Shown here: positions 44,416 through 53,704 of the stretch, piece by piece
How positions within the stretch are numbered: position 1 is the stretch's first letter
Layout: every line of letters begins with the position of its first letter
Origin: Aromatoleum diolicum
GTDB taxonomy: Bacteria; Pseudomonadota; Gammaproteobacteria; Burkholderiales; Rhodocyclaceae
Length of the DNA: 64,000 nucleotides
Direction of reading: 5' to 3'
Assembly: GCF_012910955.1 (NCBI RefSeq)
Contig: NZ_WTVQ01000012.1
Coordinates: 57,387-121,386, forward strand
The notes under the pieces: generated by a model
What the model was told of the DNA's origin: nothing
The model's input: the letters and a program-made list of their open reading frames with translations, nothing else
Databases searched by the model: none
Made by a program: the position numbers and the translations under genes

Positions 44416-46218
44416 TCAGAACGAGTAGGAAACGCTGGCCGAAACGAAGTCCCGGTCACGCATCAGGTTGTTGGCGCCGCCGCCGTAGAAGGTCACCCAC
44501 TGGATCGCCCCCTTCCACGCATCGCGATAATTCGCGAACAGCGACAGCGTCAGCGCCTTGCGGCCTTCGACGAAAGGCAGCCCGTTCGGCGTCGTGCCAT
44601 CGACGTCGTGGTACCAGTCGACCTGCGGCGTCAGCGTTACACCGCTACCGCCGACGTTCGGGTAGTTCAGCGCCGCCTCCACCACATAACCCCACGACGT
44701 CTTGTCCGGCAGCGCGTAGTTCGGCAGGAAGTACGGCGTCACCCCGCTGGTATCCAAGCCCGGGTAATGCGCCACCGCCGCCTCGGCGAGAATGAAGCCG
44801 TCCGTCGCGCCCAGCGCCTTCGCGACACCGCCGAGCGGGTCGTTGTGCGAGAAAGTGTAGAAGCCGGTCAGGTGGAACTGGTACTTCTCCTCCTCGACGA
44901 AACCCGGATGACTGCCGTGCTCGTAGATGCTGAACTTGCTCGACGGTCCGCCGAAGATGTTGCCGAAGGGTACGGTCGGGTCGACGCCCACGCTGTCGTT
45001 CGGCCGGTACGACAACTCCGCCCCGACCGCGATGTTGGCGAGCTTGGTGTTCGCCGAAATCGCGTACAGGTCCTTGTCCTCGCCGTAGGCGATGAAGTAG
45101 CCGGTGACCGCACCGAGGTTGTTGCCGGTGAAACCGAGGAAGGGCAGCTTGTCGTGGTAGCGCTGGTACGTGAAGGCGAACTCGGTGTCGATCTCCTCCG
45201 CGTTGTAGCGGAAGTTCACGCCGTACTGGCCGTTGTTCTTCGGCTTGTTGGTACCCAGATAAGGCAGCGCCAGTCCGGCCGCGACGGCATCGGCGTCCGA
45301 CAGCCCCGAATCGTCGCCGCAGCGCCCATTCGGCAAGCCGGCGCAGGCGCCCGGCCCGAAGAAGTCCTCGGCAATGCTCGTTGGCACGTAGGCCACGCGC
45401 CGCCCCTTGCCGAGCACATCGGCGGCCGAGAAGAACGTACCCGCCGGATCGAACTTGAAGCCGTTCCAGCCGAACTGGTAGTAGCCCTCGACACCGAGCT
45501 TCTCCGTCACCCCCAGCGACGCCGACAGCATCGGCGCAGGAATGAAGATCTCCTTCAACTGCGTGCCCGGCACGTGGAACTTCTGCAGGTCGATCGCGTT
45601 GATCTGGTTCACGCCGCCGATGATGAAGATGTCCTCGCCCCAGGAAATCACCTGGTTGCCGAACTTCACCTTGCCGCGCCGCTCGCCGACGGTGAACTCC
45701 TTGGCGATCCACGCGTCGAGCAGGGTCATCTCGCCCGAAGCCTCGTCCGCGACCGACGTGCGGCGCGTGTCGTCCGACTTCGAATCGACGAACCAGTTGA
45801 AGCGCGCAAGCGCACTCCAGCCGCCGGGGTACTTCAGCGACAGGTCGTGCGTGCCCTTCAGCACCGCCGAGACGATGTCCCCCTTCTTGTAGTTCAGGTT
45901 GCCATCGTCGAAGTTCGTGTAGTTGAAGTCGGCATTTGCATAACCGGCGCCGTTGGTCAGGTTGTACACCTGCGACAACTCGTTGTTCGTGCCGTTGTTG
46001 CAACCGCCGCTGTCATTGCCGACCGTCTTGCAACCCGCCGACTGCAGGCGGCTCATCACGCCGTAGGACACGGTACTGTCGAAACTGCCCGAGATCCCCT
46101 CCTCGGACCCGAAGCGGAACGCATGGCTCGCCGGCGACCAGCACGCCGCCGCAACCGCGACAGCCAGAATCGACGGCGCGAGCGCGCCCCGACGATGCGA
46201 AATCGTCCTTGTTTTCAT
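44416..46218 (-). CDS. DUF1302 outer-membrane protein
   Basis: A 600-residue protein with a signal peptide (ending near residue 33, ASHA) and a C-terminal Phe, with alternating beta-strand patterns characteristic of an outer-membrane barrel. The DUF1302 features include GNQVISWGEDIFIIGGVNQINA near residue 190. GGGAGAA precedes the ATG. The family usually occurs with DUF1329 and an RND transporter; it is thought to provide the outer-membrane component for hydrophobic compounds, but this has not been shown for the present case. Confidence 0.85.
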   Translation of the reverse strand: MKTRTISHRRGALAPSILAVAVAAACWSPASHAFRFGSEEGISGSFDSTVSYGVMSRLQSAGCKTVGNDSGGCNNGTNNELSQVYNLTNGAGYANADFNYTNFDDGNLNYKKGDIVSAVLKGTHDLSLKYPGGWSALARFNWFVDSKSDDTRRTSVADEASGEMTLLDAWIAKEFTVGERRGKVKFGNQVISWGEDIFIIGGVNQINAIDLQKFHVPGTQLKEIFIPAPMLSASLGVTEKLGVEGYYQFGWNGFKFDPAGTFFSAADVLGKGRRVAYVPTSIAEDFFGPGACAGLPNGRCGDDSGLSDADAVAAGLALPYLGTNKPKNNGQYGVNFRYNAEEIDTEFAFTYQRYHDKLPFLGFTGNNLGAVTGYFIAYGEDKDLYAISANTKLANIAVGAELSYRPNDSVGVDPTVPFGNIFGGPSSKFSIYEHGSHPGFVEEEKYQFHLTGFYTFSHNDPLGGVAKALGATDGFILAEAAVAHYPGLDTSGVTPYFLPNYALPDKTSWGYVVEAALNYPNVGGSGVTLTPQVDWYHDVDGTTPNGLPFVEGRKALTLSLFANYRDAWKGAIQWVTFYGGGANNLMRDRDFVSASVSYSF

Positions 46219-46245
46219 CGAGATTCTCCCTTGAGTGGGCTGTGG

Positions 46246-47625
46246 TCAGCGCTCGCCGCGGCGGCGCATTTCGTCCTGGGTGAAGTTCGCTGCCGTCACG
46301 CGGCCGTCCTTGGCCGCAGTCAGGTCCAGCACTTCGCCCTCGGCGGTCCAGTTGTCGACGACGTAGCGGCGCGCGACCAGGTCGTACATCTGGGTCTCAT
46401 ACGCCATGCACGCCCCGACATCAGGCGCAGCCCACAAGCTGCCTTCCTGCACGCGCCACAGGTTGCCCTTGGCGTCGTACATATCCACCTGCAGCAATGC
46501 CCAGGAGTCTTCGTCGAAGTGGAACACGCGCTTCGCAAAGGAATGCCGCTTGTCCGCCTTCACCGTCGCCTCGACCACCCACACACGATGCGGCTCGTAG
46601 CGCATCAGGTCGCGATTGACATACTCGGGCCCGAGCATGTCCTTGAACTTCTGCTTCTTGTCGATCAGGCGGTAGGAGTTGTACGGCACGTACATCTCCT
46701 TTTTGCCCACCAGCTTGTAGTCGTAGCGGTCCAGCGCCCCGGTGAACATGTTGATCTGGTCGACGAAGTACAGGTTGTCGAAGCCCGCGATCGGGTTGTC
46801 GTAGGCGAAGGTCGGCGAGCGGCGCACGCGGCGCTGGCCCGGGAAATAGATCCACGCGTCCTGCGGCTTGTCGATGTAGGCGTGGATCAGGTAGCCCTCG
46901 CCGGCACGCGACGGCGGCGTCAGCACGTCATACAGCAGCTTCGACTCGACCCCGCCCACGTCCGCCGGCCCGGTGACCTTCGGATCGTTGAACGGGTACA
47001 TCTCGTACGCCCACTGCTTGTTCTCGACGTAGCTGCCGTCCTTTTCCGGCATCAGCGCCGAAATCTGTGCACGCCGGCCCAGGCCCGTGTAGCGCAGCTT
47101 GTAGTTCCACATCGCCTCGGCGCCGCTCTTCGGAATCGGGAACGGCACGCCCGCCCCGAACACCTGCTCGAGCTGCCAGCCATCCGCCCCGAGCTTCGCG
47201 GCCGTCGCGTTTTTCTTCGTCTGCGTCGCCACGAAATCCGGCACCGGACAACTGCGCCGGCTCGGATACACATCCATGCGATAGCCCTTGTACGCCTTGA
47301 TCAGCGCAAGCTGGCCGGCCGACAGCTTGTCCGCGTACTTGTCGACGTTTGCCGCGTCGATCGAATACAGCGGCTTGTCATCCTTGAAGGGGTCGAGACG
47401 CCCGGGTTTCCAGCCTGACGGCACTTGCGTCATGCCACCGCTCCAGGCCGGAATCGCGCCATCCTTGCTCGCCCCCGTCTCGGCCCCGATCGGCGTCAGG
47501 GTCTTGCCAAGATTTGCTGCCTCTGCCTCGCTTGCCGCCGCCTGCACCACCGTACAGCCAAGCATGGCGGCTACGGTAATGCAGATGAGGCCGAGGCGAG
47601 GCGATGTCCTTTTCGTTATCGTCAT
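46246..47625 (-). CDS. DUF1329 periplasmic protein
   Basis: A 459-residue exported protein with a signal peptide ending near residue 30 (VVQAAA). Motifs such as RRVRRSPTFAYDNPIAGFDNLYFVDQ and the pattern LIDKKQKFKDM are typical of DUF1329. The family is often described as related to outer-membrane lipoprotein-sorting (LolA/LolB-like) folds, so it could shuttle hydrophobic molecules through the periplasm. GAGGAG precedes the ATG. It is the first gene of the long minus-strand cluster and faces the EutR-like regulator across 309 bp. Confidence 0.85.
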   Translation of the reverse strand: MTITKRTSPRLGLICITVAAMLGCTVVQAAASEAEAANLGKTLTPIGAETGASKDGAIPAWSGGMTQVPSGWKPGRLDPFKDDKPLYSIDAANVDKYADKLSAGQLALIKAYKGYRMDVYPSRRSCPVPDFVATQTKKNATAAKLGADGWQLEQVFGAGVPFPIPKSGAEAMWNYKLRYTGLGRRAQISALMPEKDGSYVENKQWAYEMYPFNDPKVTGPADVGGVESKLLYDVLTPPSRAGEGYLIHAYIDKPQDAWIYFPGQRRVRRSPTFAYDNPIAGFDNLYFVDQINMFTGALDRYDYKLVGKKEMYVPYNSYRLIDKKQKFKDMLGPEYVNRDLMRYEPHRVWVVEATVKADKRHSFAKRVFHFDEDSWALLQVDMYDAKGNLWRVQEGSLWAAPDVGACMAYETQMYDLVARRYVVDNWTAEGEVLDLTAAKDGRVTAANFTQDEMRRRGER

Positions 47626-47934
47626 GGTTTGTCGTCTCCTCTTTTATGTGGTGTTGCCGTCGCGTCAGCTGAATATCGGGTTCCCGTTCCGTCGCGCCTC
47701 CACGCATCGAACCATCGATTGCCGGCGATTGTAGGAACGCTCTTCGGAAAGCCGTTATCCGAAATCGGCAAGCGGCTGCACGGCGCCGGATCGCAGCGAA
47801 GGTGCACCTTTTACGCTGCACCGCAACAACAAAGACCTCTGTTCCGGATCTCACTTTTGTATTAGTGTGTTAAAAATAAGAAAGACTCTAACCACAACAA
47901 TCATCAGCACTTTCCGGTCAGGAGACAGTCGGAA
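47626..47934. promoter_or_regulatory. divergent regulatory region between the DUF1329 gene and the AraC-type regulator
   Basis: This 309-bp region has no ORF. It contains a direct repeat GCTGCAC at 47775-47781 and 47815-47821 (40 bp apart, about four helical turns, same face), as AraC dimers often bind. GGTGCA (47801-47806) and TGCACC (47817-47822) form a palindrome overlapping the second copy. Exact promoters cannot be placed with confidence. Confidence 0.5.
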
Positions 47935-48969
47935 ATGAATGCTTCTTCCCTCGCAGCGAGCGGCGCCACCGCGCGCACCGTGGGCGATGACGCGTATTCG
48001 GTCGTACATCTGGACACACGGGATGCGGACGACCACGCGTCCTGCCTGCAGCACTGGAATCAGCGCTACGATCAGCTTTCGGCCGGAAGTTTTTCCGGAC
48101 GCTTCGACGAATTCTGGTTCGGCAACGTCCAGGTATTTCGCGAACGTACCAATCAGGTCATCCATGAGATCGGCATGTCGTGGGAAGGCTCGCGCACCAT
48201 CGGCGTACCGGTAGCCGTCGACGGCGCCGGCTGGTACTGCGGCGAACCCTGCACTCTTGATTCGGTCATCACGCTCAAGGGCGGCGACGAACTCGACTAC
48301 CGCACCGCGCGCAGCCACGACATCGTCGCCGTCACCACCGACAGCCAGGCCTTCATCGACTACGCGCTACATGTCGAACACCGCGATATCGAAGCCGAAA
48401 TCGGCAAGCAGCGGATCATCGCCACCACGTCGGAACAGGCAGCAACCCTGCGCGGCTTCCTGCTGACCGTGCTCGCCAGCCTCGAAGCCACACCGGAACT
48501 GCTACGCCACCCGCAGATGCGCAAAGGCCTGGAACAGGCGATCTACGGCAGCCTGATCGCCGCGATCGCCCCGCGCGAGGACACGCCGCGCGCCGCCACA
48601 CCTTGCCGCACACGCCAGCTCATTGTCGATCGCGCACGCGAATACATGCGCAGCCACATCGATGAACCGATCACCGTCGCCGATCTATGCACGGAACTCG
48701 AAGTATCACGGCGCACGCTGCAATACAGCTTCCAGGACATTCTCAACCTGAACCCTGTCAGCTTCCTGCGTGCATTGCGGCTCAACGGCGTACGCCGCGA
48801 GCTGAAGAAGGCCGAGCCCGCCAGCCATCAGATCGCCGATATCGCCGCACGCTGGGGTTTCTGGCACCTGTCGCACTTCGCCGCCGATTACAAGGCGATG
48901 TTCGGCGAACTCCCGTCGGACACCCTGCGCCAGGAAACACGCTCGCATCCTGTCCCGCTCATAGTCTGA
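47935..48969 (+). CDS. AraC-family regulator, EutR-like (likely regulator of the amine cluster)
   Basis: A 344-residue regulator. Residues 225-325 are an AraC DNA-binding domain with two helix-turn-helix units (VADLCTELEVSRRTLQYSFQDILNLNP and IADIAARWGFWHLSHFAADYKAMFGELP). The N-terminal half follows E. coli EutR, the ethanolamine/B12 sensor, including the stretch from WNQRYDQLSAGSFSGRF through GNVQVFRE. It occupies the position of QhpR, the AraC regulator of the Paracoccus qhp operon, but divergent at the far end. It probably senses the amine substrate or its product. AGGAGA precedes the ATG. Confidence 0.85.
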   Translation: MNASSLAASGATARTVGDDAYSVVHLDTRDADDHASCLQHWNQRYDQLSAGSFSGRFDEFWFGNVQVFRERTNQVIHEIGMSWEGSRTIGVPVAVDGAGWYCGEPCTLDSVITLKGGDELDYRTARSHDIVAVTTDSQAFIDYALHVEHRDIEAEIGKQRIIATTSEQAATLRGFLLTVLASLEATPELLRHPQMRKGLEQAIYGSLIAAIAPREDTPRAATPCRTRQLIVDRAREYMRSHIDEPITVADLCTELEVSRRTLQYSFQDILNLNPVSFLRALRLNGVRRELKKAEPASHQIADIAARWGFWHLSHFAADYKAMFGELPSDTLRQETRSHPVPLIV

Positions 48970-49018
48970 ACACGTCACCGCGCCACGGCGCCGTCGCGCA
49001 GCCCTGCGGGCACCGGCT

Positions 49019-51037
49019 TCACATCACCTTGAAACGGCTCACGTCCTCCAGCAGGCTGTTGGCCAGCCCTTCAAGGTGATCCGCGGTGTGGTGACTGTCG
49101 CCCGCGATGGAGCTGTTTTCTTCCGCCATCCGCGCGATCGTTTCCACGTTGCGTGCGATCTCCGTCGAAGCGGCGCTCTGTTCGCGCAAGGCATCGGAAA
49201 TCTCCGCGACGGTATGCACCACCCGACCCGCCTCTTCGCGAATGCTTGCCATCGCCTCGCCCGCCTGCTGCGCCCGCGCGACGCCGGCATTCACCTGCGT
49301 CACGCCACGATGCATGCTCTCCACCGCAACGCGCGCGCCGTGCTGGATCGATTGCACCATCTGCGCAATTTCCTGTGTCGAGTGCGTCGTGCGCTCCGCC
49401 AGCTTGCGCACCTCGTCGGCCACCACCGCGAAACCACGCCCCTGTTCGCCCGCTCGTGCCGCCTCGATCGCGGCATTCAGCGCCAGCAGGTTGGTTTGAT
49501 CGGCGATCTCTTTGATCACGCCGACAATTGCCGAAATCTGTTCTGAACTGCGGCCCAGCTCTTCGATGGTGCGGGCGGACCCCGAAACCGACTCGGCTAT
49601 CTCGCCGATATCCCGAACCACCGATTCGACGATCTCCCCGCCCTCGCTCGACAGCTTGCCCGAGACGCGCGCCAGATCGTTCGCGTTGGTTGCGTTACCC
49701 GCAATGTGATCGATGCCGACAGTCATCTGCTCGACCGCCGCGGCCATGCTCGACGCCGCCTCGCTTTGCCGCTGCGACGCCGTGTCGATCTGCTGCGCCG
49801 ATGCAACCATGCCGCGCGCCGTATTGGCGACCTGTCCCGAATTGTTCTGGATACTCGAAATCAGACGGCACATCGCGACCGCCATGTCATTGAAGCTGCC
49901 TGCCACCAGACGCAACTCGTCGCGCGCCTTGAGCTCGATGTGGGTCGTCAGATCGCCCGCGGCAAAGCGATGACTGCCATCGGCGAGGCGACGCACGCTG
50001 CCCATGATCGACAGGTAGGCGCCAACCGACAGATACGCGATCAGCACCAGCACCACCAGCAGCACTGCAACGTTGAAGTGCAGGGTGCGCTCGGCCTTGG
50101 CAATCCGCTGATGCAGCAGTTCGTCGAGCGTCGGCAGCAGGATGTCATACATCTGCGCATAGCCCACGGTGATCGCCTCGGTCGCCATGCCGAAGTACGC
50201 GGTCGACAGGGTGCCGTGGAAATTGCCGCCGAGGATCTCGCTCACCACTTTCTGCACATCGCCCAGCTTGTCCTTCAGCGCCGCCAGCGTCGATTCGAGC
50301 CGCGGCTTCAAGTCGGGGCGCCGCGCCGCGATTTTGCCGATATTGATTTCCAGATCGCGCAGCGCCTCGTTCACGTCGCCCGACAGAACGCTGATATCAA
50401 GCCGCCCCGCATCCTCGATGCTGCCGCGTGCGAGCACCGCCGAGCCTTTCGCCCGCAGCTGCCCCATGCGCTCCAGCAGATACGGCATCCGGACCACCGC
50501 GGTGGACATCAGGTAATAGCTGTCCTGTTGCGGATCAAAGGTCAGCCCGTATTCGTCCGCCAGCGCAATCTGGAAATCCAGCAGACGCCCGATCATGTGC
50601 GTATGCGCCTTGATGTTCACCGCCTGGGCCCAACCGAGGCCTTCGCGCTTCAGCCGGGTCCATTCCGTCTGGATTGCATTCCACTCCCCCGCCGCCCGTG
50701 CCGACTCCGGCAGCGCCTTGTCGAGCGCCTCCACTGCGCGATCCACCTCCGCCTCCTTCGCCGCCCGCGCCGCAGCGATTGTCGACAGCCCGCTGAGTAG
50801 CGAGGCCGACATGCCGCGATGCTGCTGCATGAACTCGACGGTCCTGGACAATGGCCGCGACAGTTCCGACGCGACCAGTTCCCGACGTGTGCGGTCGATC
50901 GTCGCGTTGAGTTCGCTCGCCAGCGTGACCATGAGACTGGCGAAAGCGGCAAAAATGATGATCCCCAACAGACCGAACTTCACCGGGTAGGCGAAGCGGT
51001 TCATCAAGGCTTCAGCCGGCGTAAAAAGTGCTCGCAC
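49019..51037 (-). CDS. methyl-accepting chemotaxis protein
   Basis: A 672-residue chemoreceptor. One membrane segment lies near residue 20 and a second near residue 345 (LHFNVAVLLVVLVLIAYL), bracketing a helical periplasmic sensor of about 320 residues. A HAMP domain follows, then the coiled-coil signalling domain with hairpin tip IKEIADQTNLLALNAAIEAARAGEQGRGFAVVADEVRKLAERT. The GTG at 51037 is chosen because CCGGAG lies 7 bases upstream, while the ATG at 51004 has none. The ligand is unknown. It is convergent with the AraC regulator gene. Confidence 0.92.
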   Translation of the reverse strand: MRALFTPAEALMNRFAYPVKFGLLGIIIFAAFASLMVTLASELNATIDRTRRELVASELSRPLSRTVEFMQQHRGMSASLLSGLSTIAAARAAKEAEVDRAVEALDKALPESARAAGEWNAIQTEWTRLKREGLGWAQAVNIKAHTHMIGRLLDFQIALADEYGLTFDPQQDSYYLMSTAVVRMPYLLERMGQLRAKGSAVLARGSIEDAGRLDISVLSGDVNEALRDLEINIGKIAARRPDLKPRLESTLAALKDKLGDVQKVVSEILGGNFHGTLSTAYFGMATEAITVGYAQMYDILLPTLDELLHQRIAKAERTLHFNVAVLLVVLVLIAYLSVGAYLSIMGSVRRLADGSHRFAAGDLTTHIELKARDELRLVAGSFNDMAVAMCRLISSIQNNSGQVANTARGMVASAQQIDTASQRQSEAASSMAAAVEQMTVGIDHIAGNATNANDLARVSGKLSSEGGEIVESVVRDIGEIAESVSGSARTIEELGRSSEQISAIVGVIKEIADQTNLLALNAAIEAARAGEQGRGFAVVADEVRKLAERTTHSTQEIAQMVQSIQHGARVAVESMHRGVTQVNAGVARAQQAGEAMASIREEAGRVVHTVAEISDALREQSAASTEIARNVETIARMAEENSSIAGDSHHTADHLEGLANSLLEDVSRFKVM

Positions 51038-51176
51038 GGTTCGCTCCGGAAATTGAATTGACTTCCACCGATCGGGCCGCTGTGTCGGGCGCCGACGCCA
51101 TGAAATCAGCCGTTCAGTCTCGCCCGGCACGGTGGTTACGAAGGGTTCAAGTTATAGGACGAATGCAAGAATGTAT

Positions 51177-51190
51177 GTGATCTGCGTCAA
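51177..51190. promoter_or_regulatory. candidate FNR/Anr-type box
   Basis: GTGAT-N4-GTCAA differs from the consensus TTGAT-N4-ATCAA at two of ten positions. It lies between the divergent chemoreceptor and HD-domain genes, so it could confer oxygen-responsive control on either. Confidence 0.35.
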
Positions 51191-51421
51191 GAATCACTTT
51201 TCATTACCCTGATTGCATCCCGATCGGACGGATTGGGAAGGTCGCCAGGCCATCGGTGCCGCCTGCGCCCTGTGATACACAACACAATTTAACAAGGCTT
51301 CGGATGGTAGGATCTGCGCTTGGCGCTCCCTACCCTCGATAGCGAGCCTGGGATCCCGCTGGCACGCCGCACACCAGCCCCAGGCAGCCCGATCGCGGAC
51401 ACCCCGGACATCCCGCAAATC

Positions 51422-52693
51422 ATGTTATTCAACTCGGTCAACCAGCACTGCCTCAAGAGCATTGTCGAACTCGCCGAAACGCACACGGTAGAGGCGGCGG
51501 AAGACATCTACGACGACCGTGGGATGAAGCTGTGGGCAAAGGGCAAACCGGTATCCGCCGAGTTGCAGGACAAATTGCTGCGCCGCAAGCTCGCCAAACC
51601 GCTCGAATCCACGCTGGCGGTCGAAGGTGCAGTAGCGTTTGGCGACATCGTCGGCGCCTGCCGCACCCACCTCGACGAAAACCCCCTGTTCGGACGAATC
51701 GTCAATCGCGACGCACTGGCTCTGATCAACGGCATGAAGAACATCGCGCTGCCACAGCCGCTGCGCCTGCTCCTTACCACTGCGTACGCCAAGGGCAACA
51801 GCAGCTTCAAGCACTCGCTGGCGACGATTCTCGTCAGTGCCGGCATCGCCGCCCGCCTCAAGGCCAGCGAACACGACGCACAACTCCTGCTGATGGCCGC
51901 CCTGCTGCACGACCTGGGCGAGATATATATCAATCCGGATTACCTGCGCGACAGTCATCGACTGCGGCCCGCCGAATGGAAACACGTCGCCAGCCATCCG
52001 CGCGTCGGCCAGCTGTTGATTGCCGAGCTCACCACGCTTCCGGCAGCCGTCGGCCAATGCGTCGCGCACCACCACGAGCGACTGGACGGCAGCGGTTATC
52101 CCCATCAGGTGGAACGCAGCAAACACAGCCGGCTGGGCAGCTGGCTCGGGGTCGCAGACTCGGTTGCAGCGATCCTGTCGCGCGGCGACTACGGTGCGCC
52201 ACTGCGGGCGGCTCTCGCGCTGCGCATCGTGCCCGAAGAGTTCGACCATGACGCGGTCGCCGTCGTCACACAGGCGATGCGCAACGGCGATGACAGCTTC
52301 GGCGCTCCGCCAGTTGGCGATTTCATCTCGCGCGCACACGCCAGCGGCGAACGCATCAAGCTCACAATCCGTTGCGCCGAATCGCTGCAATCATCCGCCA
52401 GCGACGCATTCACTCGCCAGACCGCCGGCTCGGCGCTGAGCCTGCTGCAGAACCTGCAGAAATCCTTGCGTTCGACCGGTGTCATGGAAGCAGGCTCGCT
52501 CGGCACCGACGGACTCGACGCAGAACTGGTCGCCGAGATCAACCTCGTCGTACGCGAAGTTGACTGGCGCATGCGCAACCTCGCACGCAACCTGCATCTG
52601 CGCACCGAAGTCCACGCCGATGGGGCGTGCCTGGAGCATATCGCCCCGCTGATCCAGGCGCTCGACAGCAACGAAGCCCCCGGCAAGGCGTAA
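51422..52693 (+). CDS. HD-GYP-like phosphohydrolase
   Basis: A 423-residue cytosolic protein with an HD-GYP domain in the centre: HDLGEIYINPDYL (HD pair, Glu in place of the usual Lys) and HHHERLDGSGYP (GYP signature). The N-terminal part is helical and the C-terminal part is a helical extension of about 170 residues without recognised domains. It may hydrolyse c-di-GMP, but the change in HDxGK to HDLGE makes activity uncertain. The start is uncertain: ATG at 51422 has no ribosome site; a TTG at 51320 preceded by AGGAT would add 34 residues. Confidence 0.8.
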   Translation: MLFNSVNQHCLKSIVELAETHTVEAAEDIYDDRGMKLWAKGKPVSAELQDKLLRRKLAKPLESTLAVEGAVAFGDIVGACRTHLDENPLFGRIVNRDALALINGMKNIALPQPLRLLLTTAYAKGNSSFKHSLATILVSAGIAARLKASEHDAQLLLMAALLHDLGEIYINPDYLRDSHRLRPAEWKHVASHPRVGQLLIAELTTLPAAVGQCVAHHHERLDGSGYPHQVERSKHSRLGSWLGVADSVAAILSRGDYGAPLRAALALRIVPEEFDHDAVAVVTQAMRNGDDSFGAPPVGDFISRAHASGERIKLTIRCAESLQSSASDAFTRQTAGSALSLLQNLQKSLRSTGVMEAGSLGTDGLDAELVAEINLVVREVDWRMRNLARNLHLRTEVHADGACLEHIAPLIQALDSNEAPGKA

Positions 52694-52829
52694 GACAGCC
52701 GGCGGCCCCTTCGGATACCGTCGATCACCTGCCGTCCACGGGGCGACGGAGGGCCGATCCTCACCACGCGCCCCCCGGCACGGCGGATGCGCGCTAAACT
52801 CGTCGCGATAGAATCCACCGGGGATCGAC

Positions 52830-53690
52830 ATGCAGGACTTTGAAGCTCAAGCCCACGCATTCGGCGAGCAGATCGAAGCCGAACTCGCCGAGGGGCACCT
52901 CAGTTTCCCCACTGCGCTGGACATATCGCTACGCATCAAGCGCCTGGCAGACAGCCCGGACTCGTCGCTGGACGAAATCGCGACCGTCGTGAAGGCCGAG
53001 CCGGTACTCAGCGCCAAGGCGGTGCGCATGGCCAACGCCGTTGCGCTCAATCCCTACAGTGCCCCCATCACCAATGTCAGCGACGCCGTGCAACGCATTG
53101 GTCTCGCCTCGCTGCGCTGCCTGGCATTCGCCGTCGCCGCCGAACAACTCGCCCAGGATCACCGATCGCCGCGCATGCGCACGCTTGCATCGGGCCTGTG
53201 GATGCATTCCGTCGACGTCGCCGCATGGGCATACGCCCTCGCCCACGAACTCAAGATCGCCAATCCCGACACCGCGATGTTTGGCGGCATGATGATCGAC
53301 ATCGGCCAGTTCCTGCTGGTGGCCCGCGCCGCCGACTATCCCGCACTCGAAACCAATATCGAGCGTTTTGCCGAGTTCGTCTCCACATGGAACGAACCCA
53401 TCGGCCGTGCCGTGCTGGAAACCTTTGAACTGCCCGAATCCATCCTCGATGCCTTCGAGTGTGGCAACCCCTATGGCGGCTCCTGGCCCCCCACCGACCT
53501 TTCGGACCTCATCTTCGTCGCCTCGCTGGCGGCCGAAACGCCCAACCCCTTCGACAAGCTGCTCGGCAATGACCGCCGCCTGTCGCTGCTGGACACGGCA
53601 TCCAGCCGAATCGACAAACTCGAACTCGAGGAACTGCTCGACGCTGCACGTACCAAGCGCCAGATCGTTCTTGCCGCCGTCTGCGGCTGA
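52830..53690 (+). CDS. HDOD domain protein
   Basis: A 286-residue protein made of a single HDOD domain, the HD-related output domain lacking the catalytic histidine-aspartate pair. KAEPVLSAKAVRMANAVALNPYSAPITNVSDAVQRIGLASLR is the typical beginning. HDOD proteins act in signalling and regulation without known catalysis. GGGGAT lies before the ATG. A radical SAM gene follows by 14 bp, suggesting co-transcription. Confidence 0.85.
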   Translation: MQDFEAQAHAFGEQIEAELAEGHLSFPTALDISLRIKRLADSPDSSLDEIATVVKAEPVLSAKAVRMANAVALNPYSAPITNVSDAVQRIGLASLRCLAFAVAAEQLAQDHRSPRMRTLASGLWMHSVDVAAWAYALAHELKIANPDTAMFGGMMIDIGQFLLVARAADYPALETNIERFAEFVSTWNEPIGRAVLETFELPESILDAFECGNPYGGSWPPTDLSDLIFVASLAAETPNPFDKLLGNDRRLSLLDTASSRIDKLELEELLDAARTKRQIVLAAVCG

Positions 53691-53704
53691 AACACCGACT
53701 TCCA

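Noticed and set aside
44200..47418. A 1072-codon plus-strand frame opposite the RND, DUF1302 and DUF1329 genes
   Set aside because: It is a GC-rich antisense shadow: arginine/histidine-rich, without domains, and fully overlapped by three well-supported genes.
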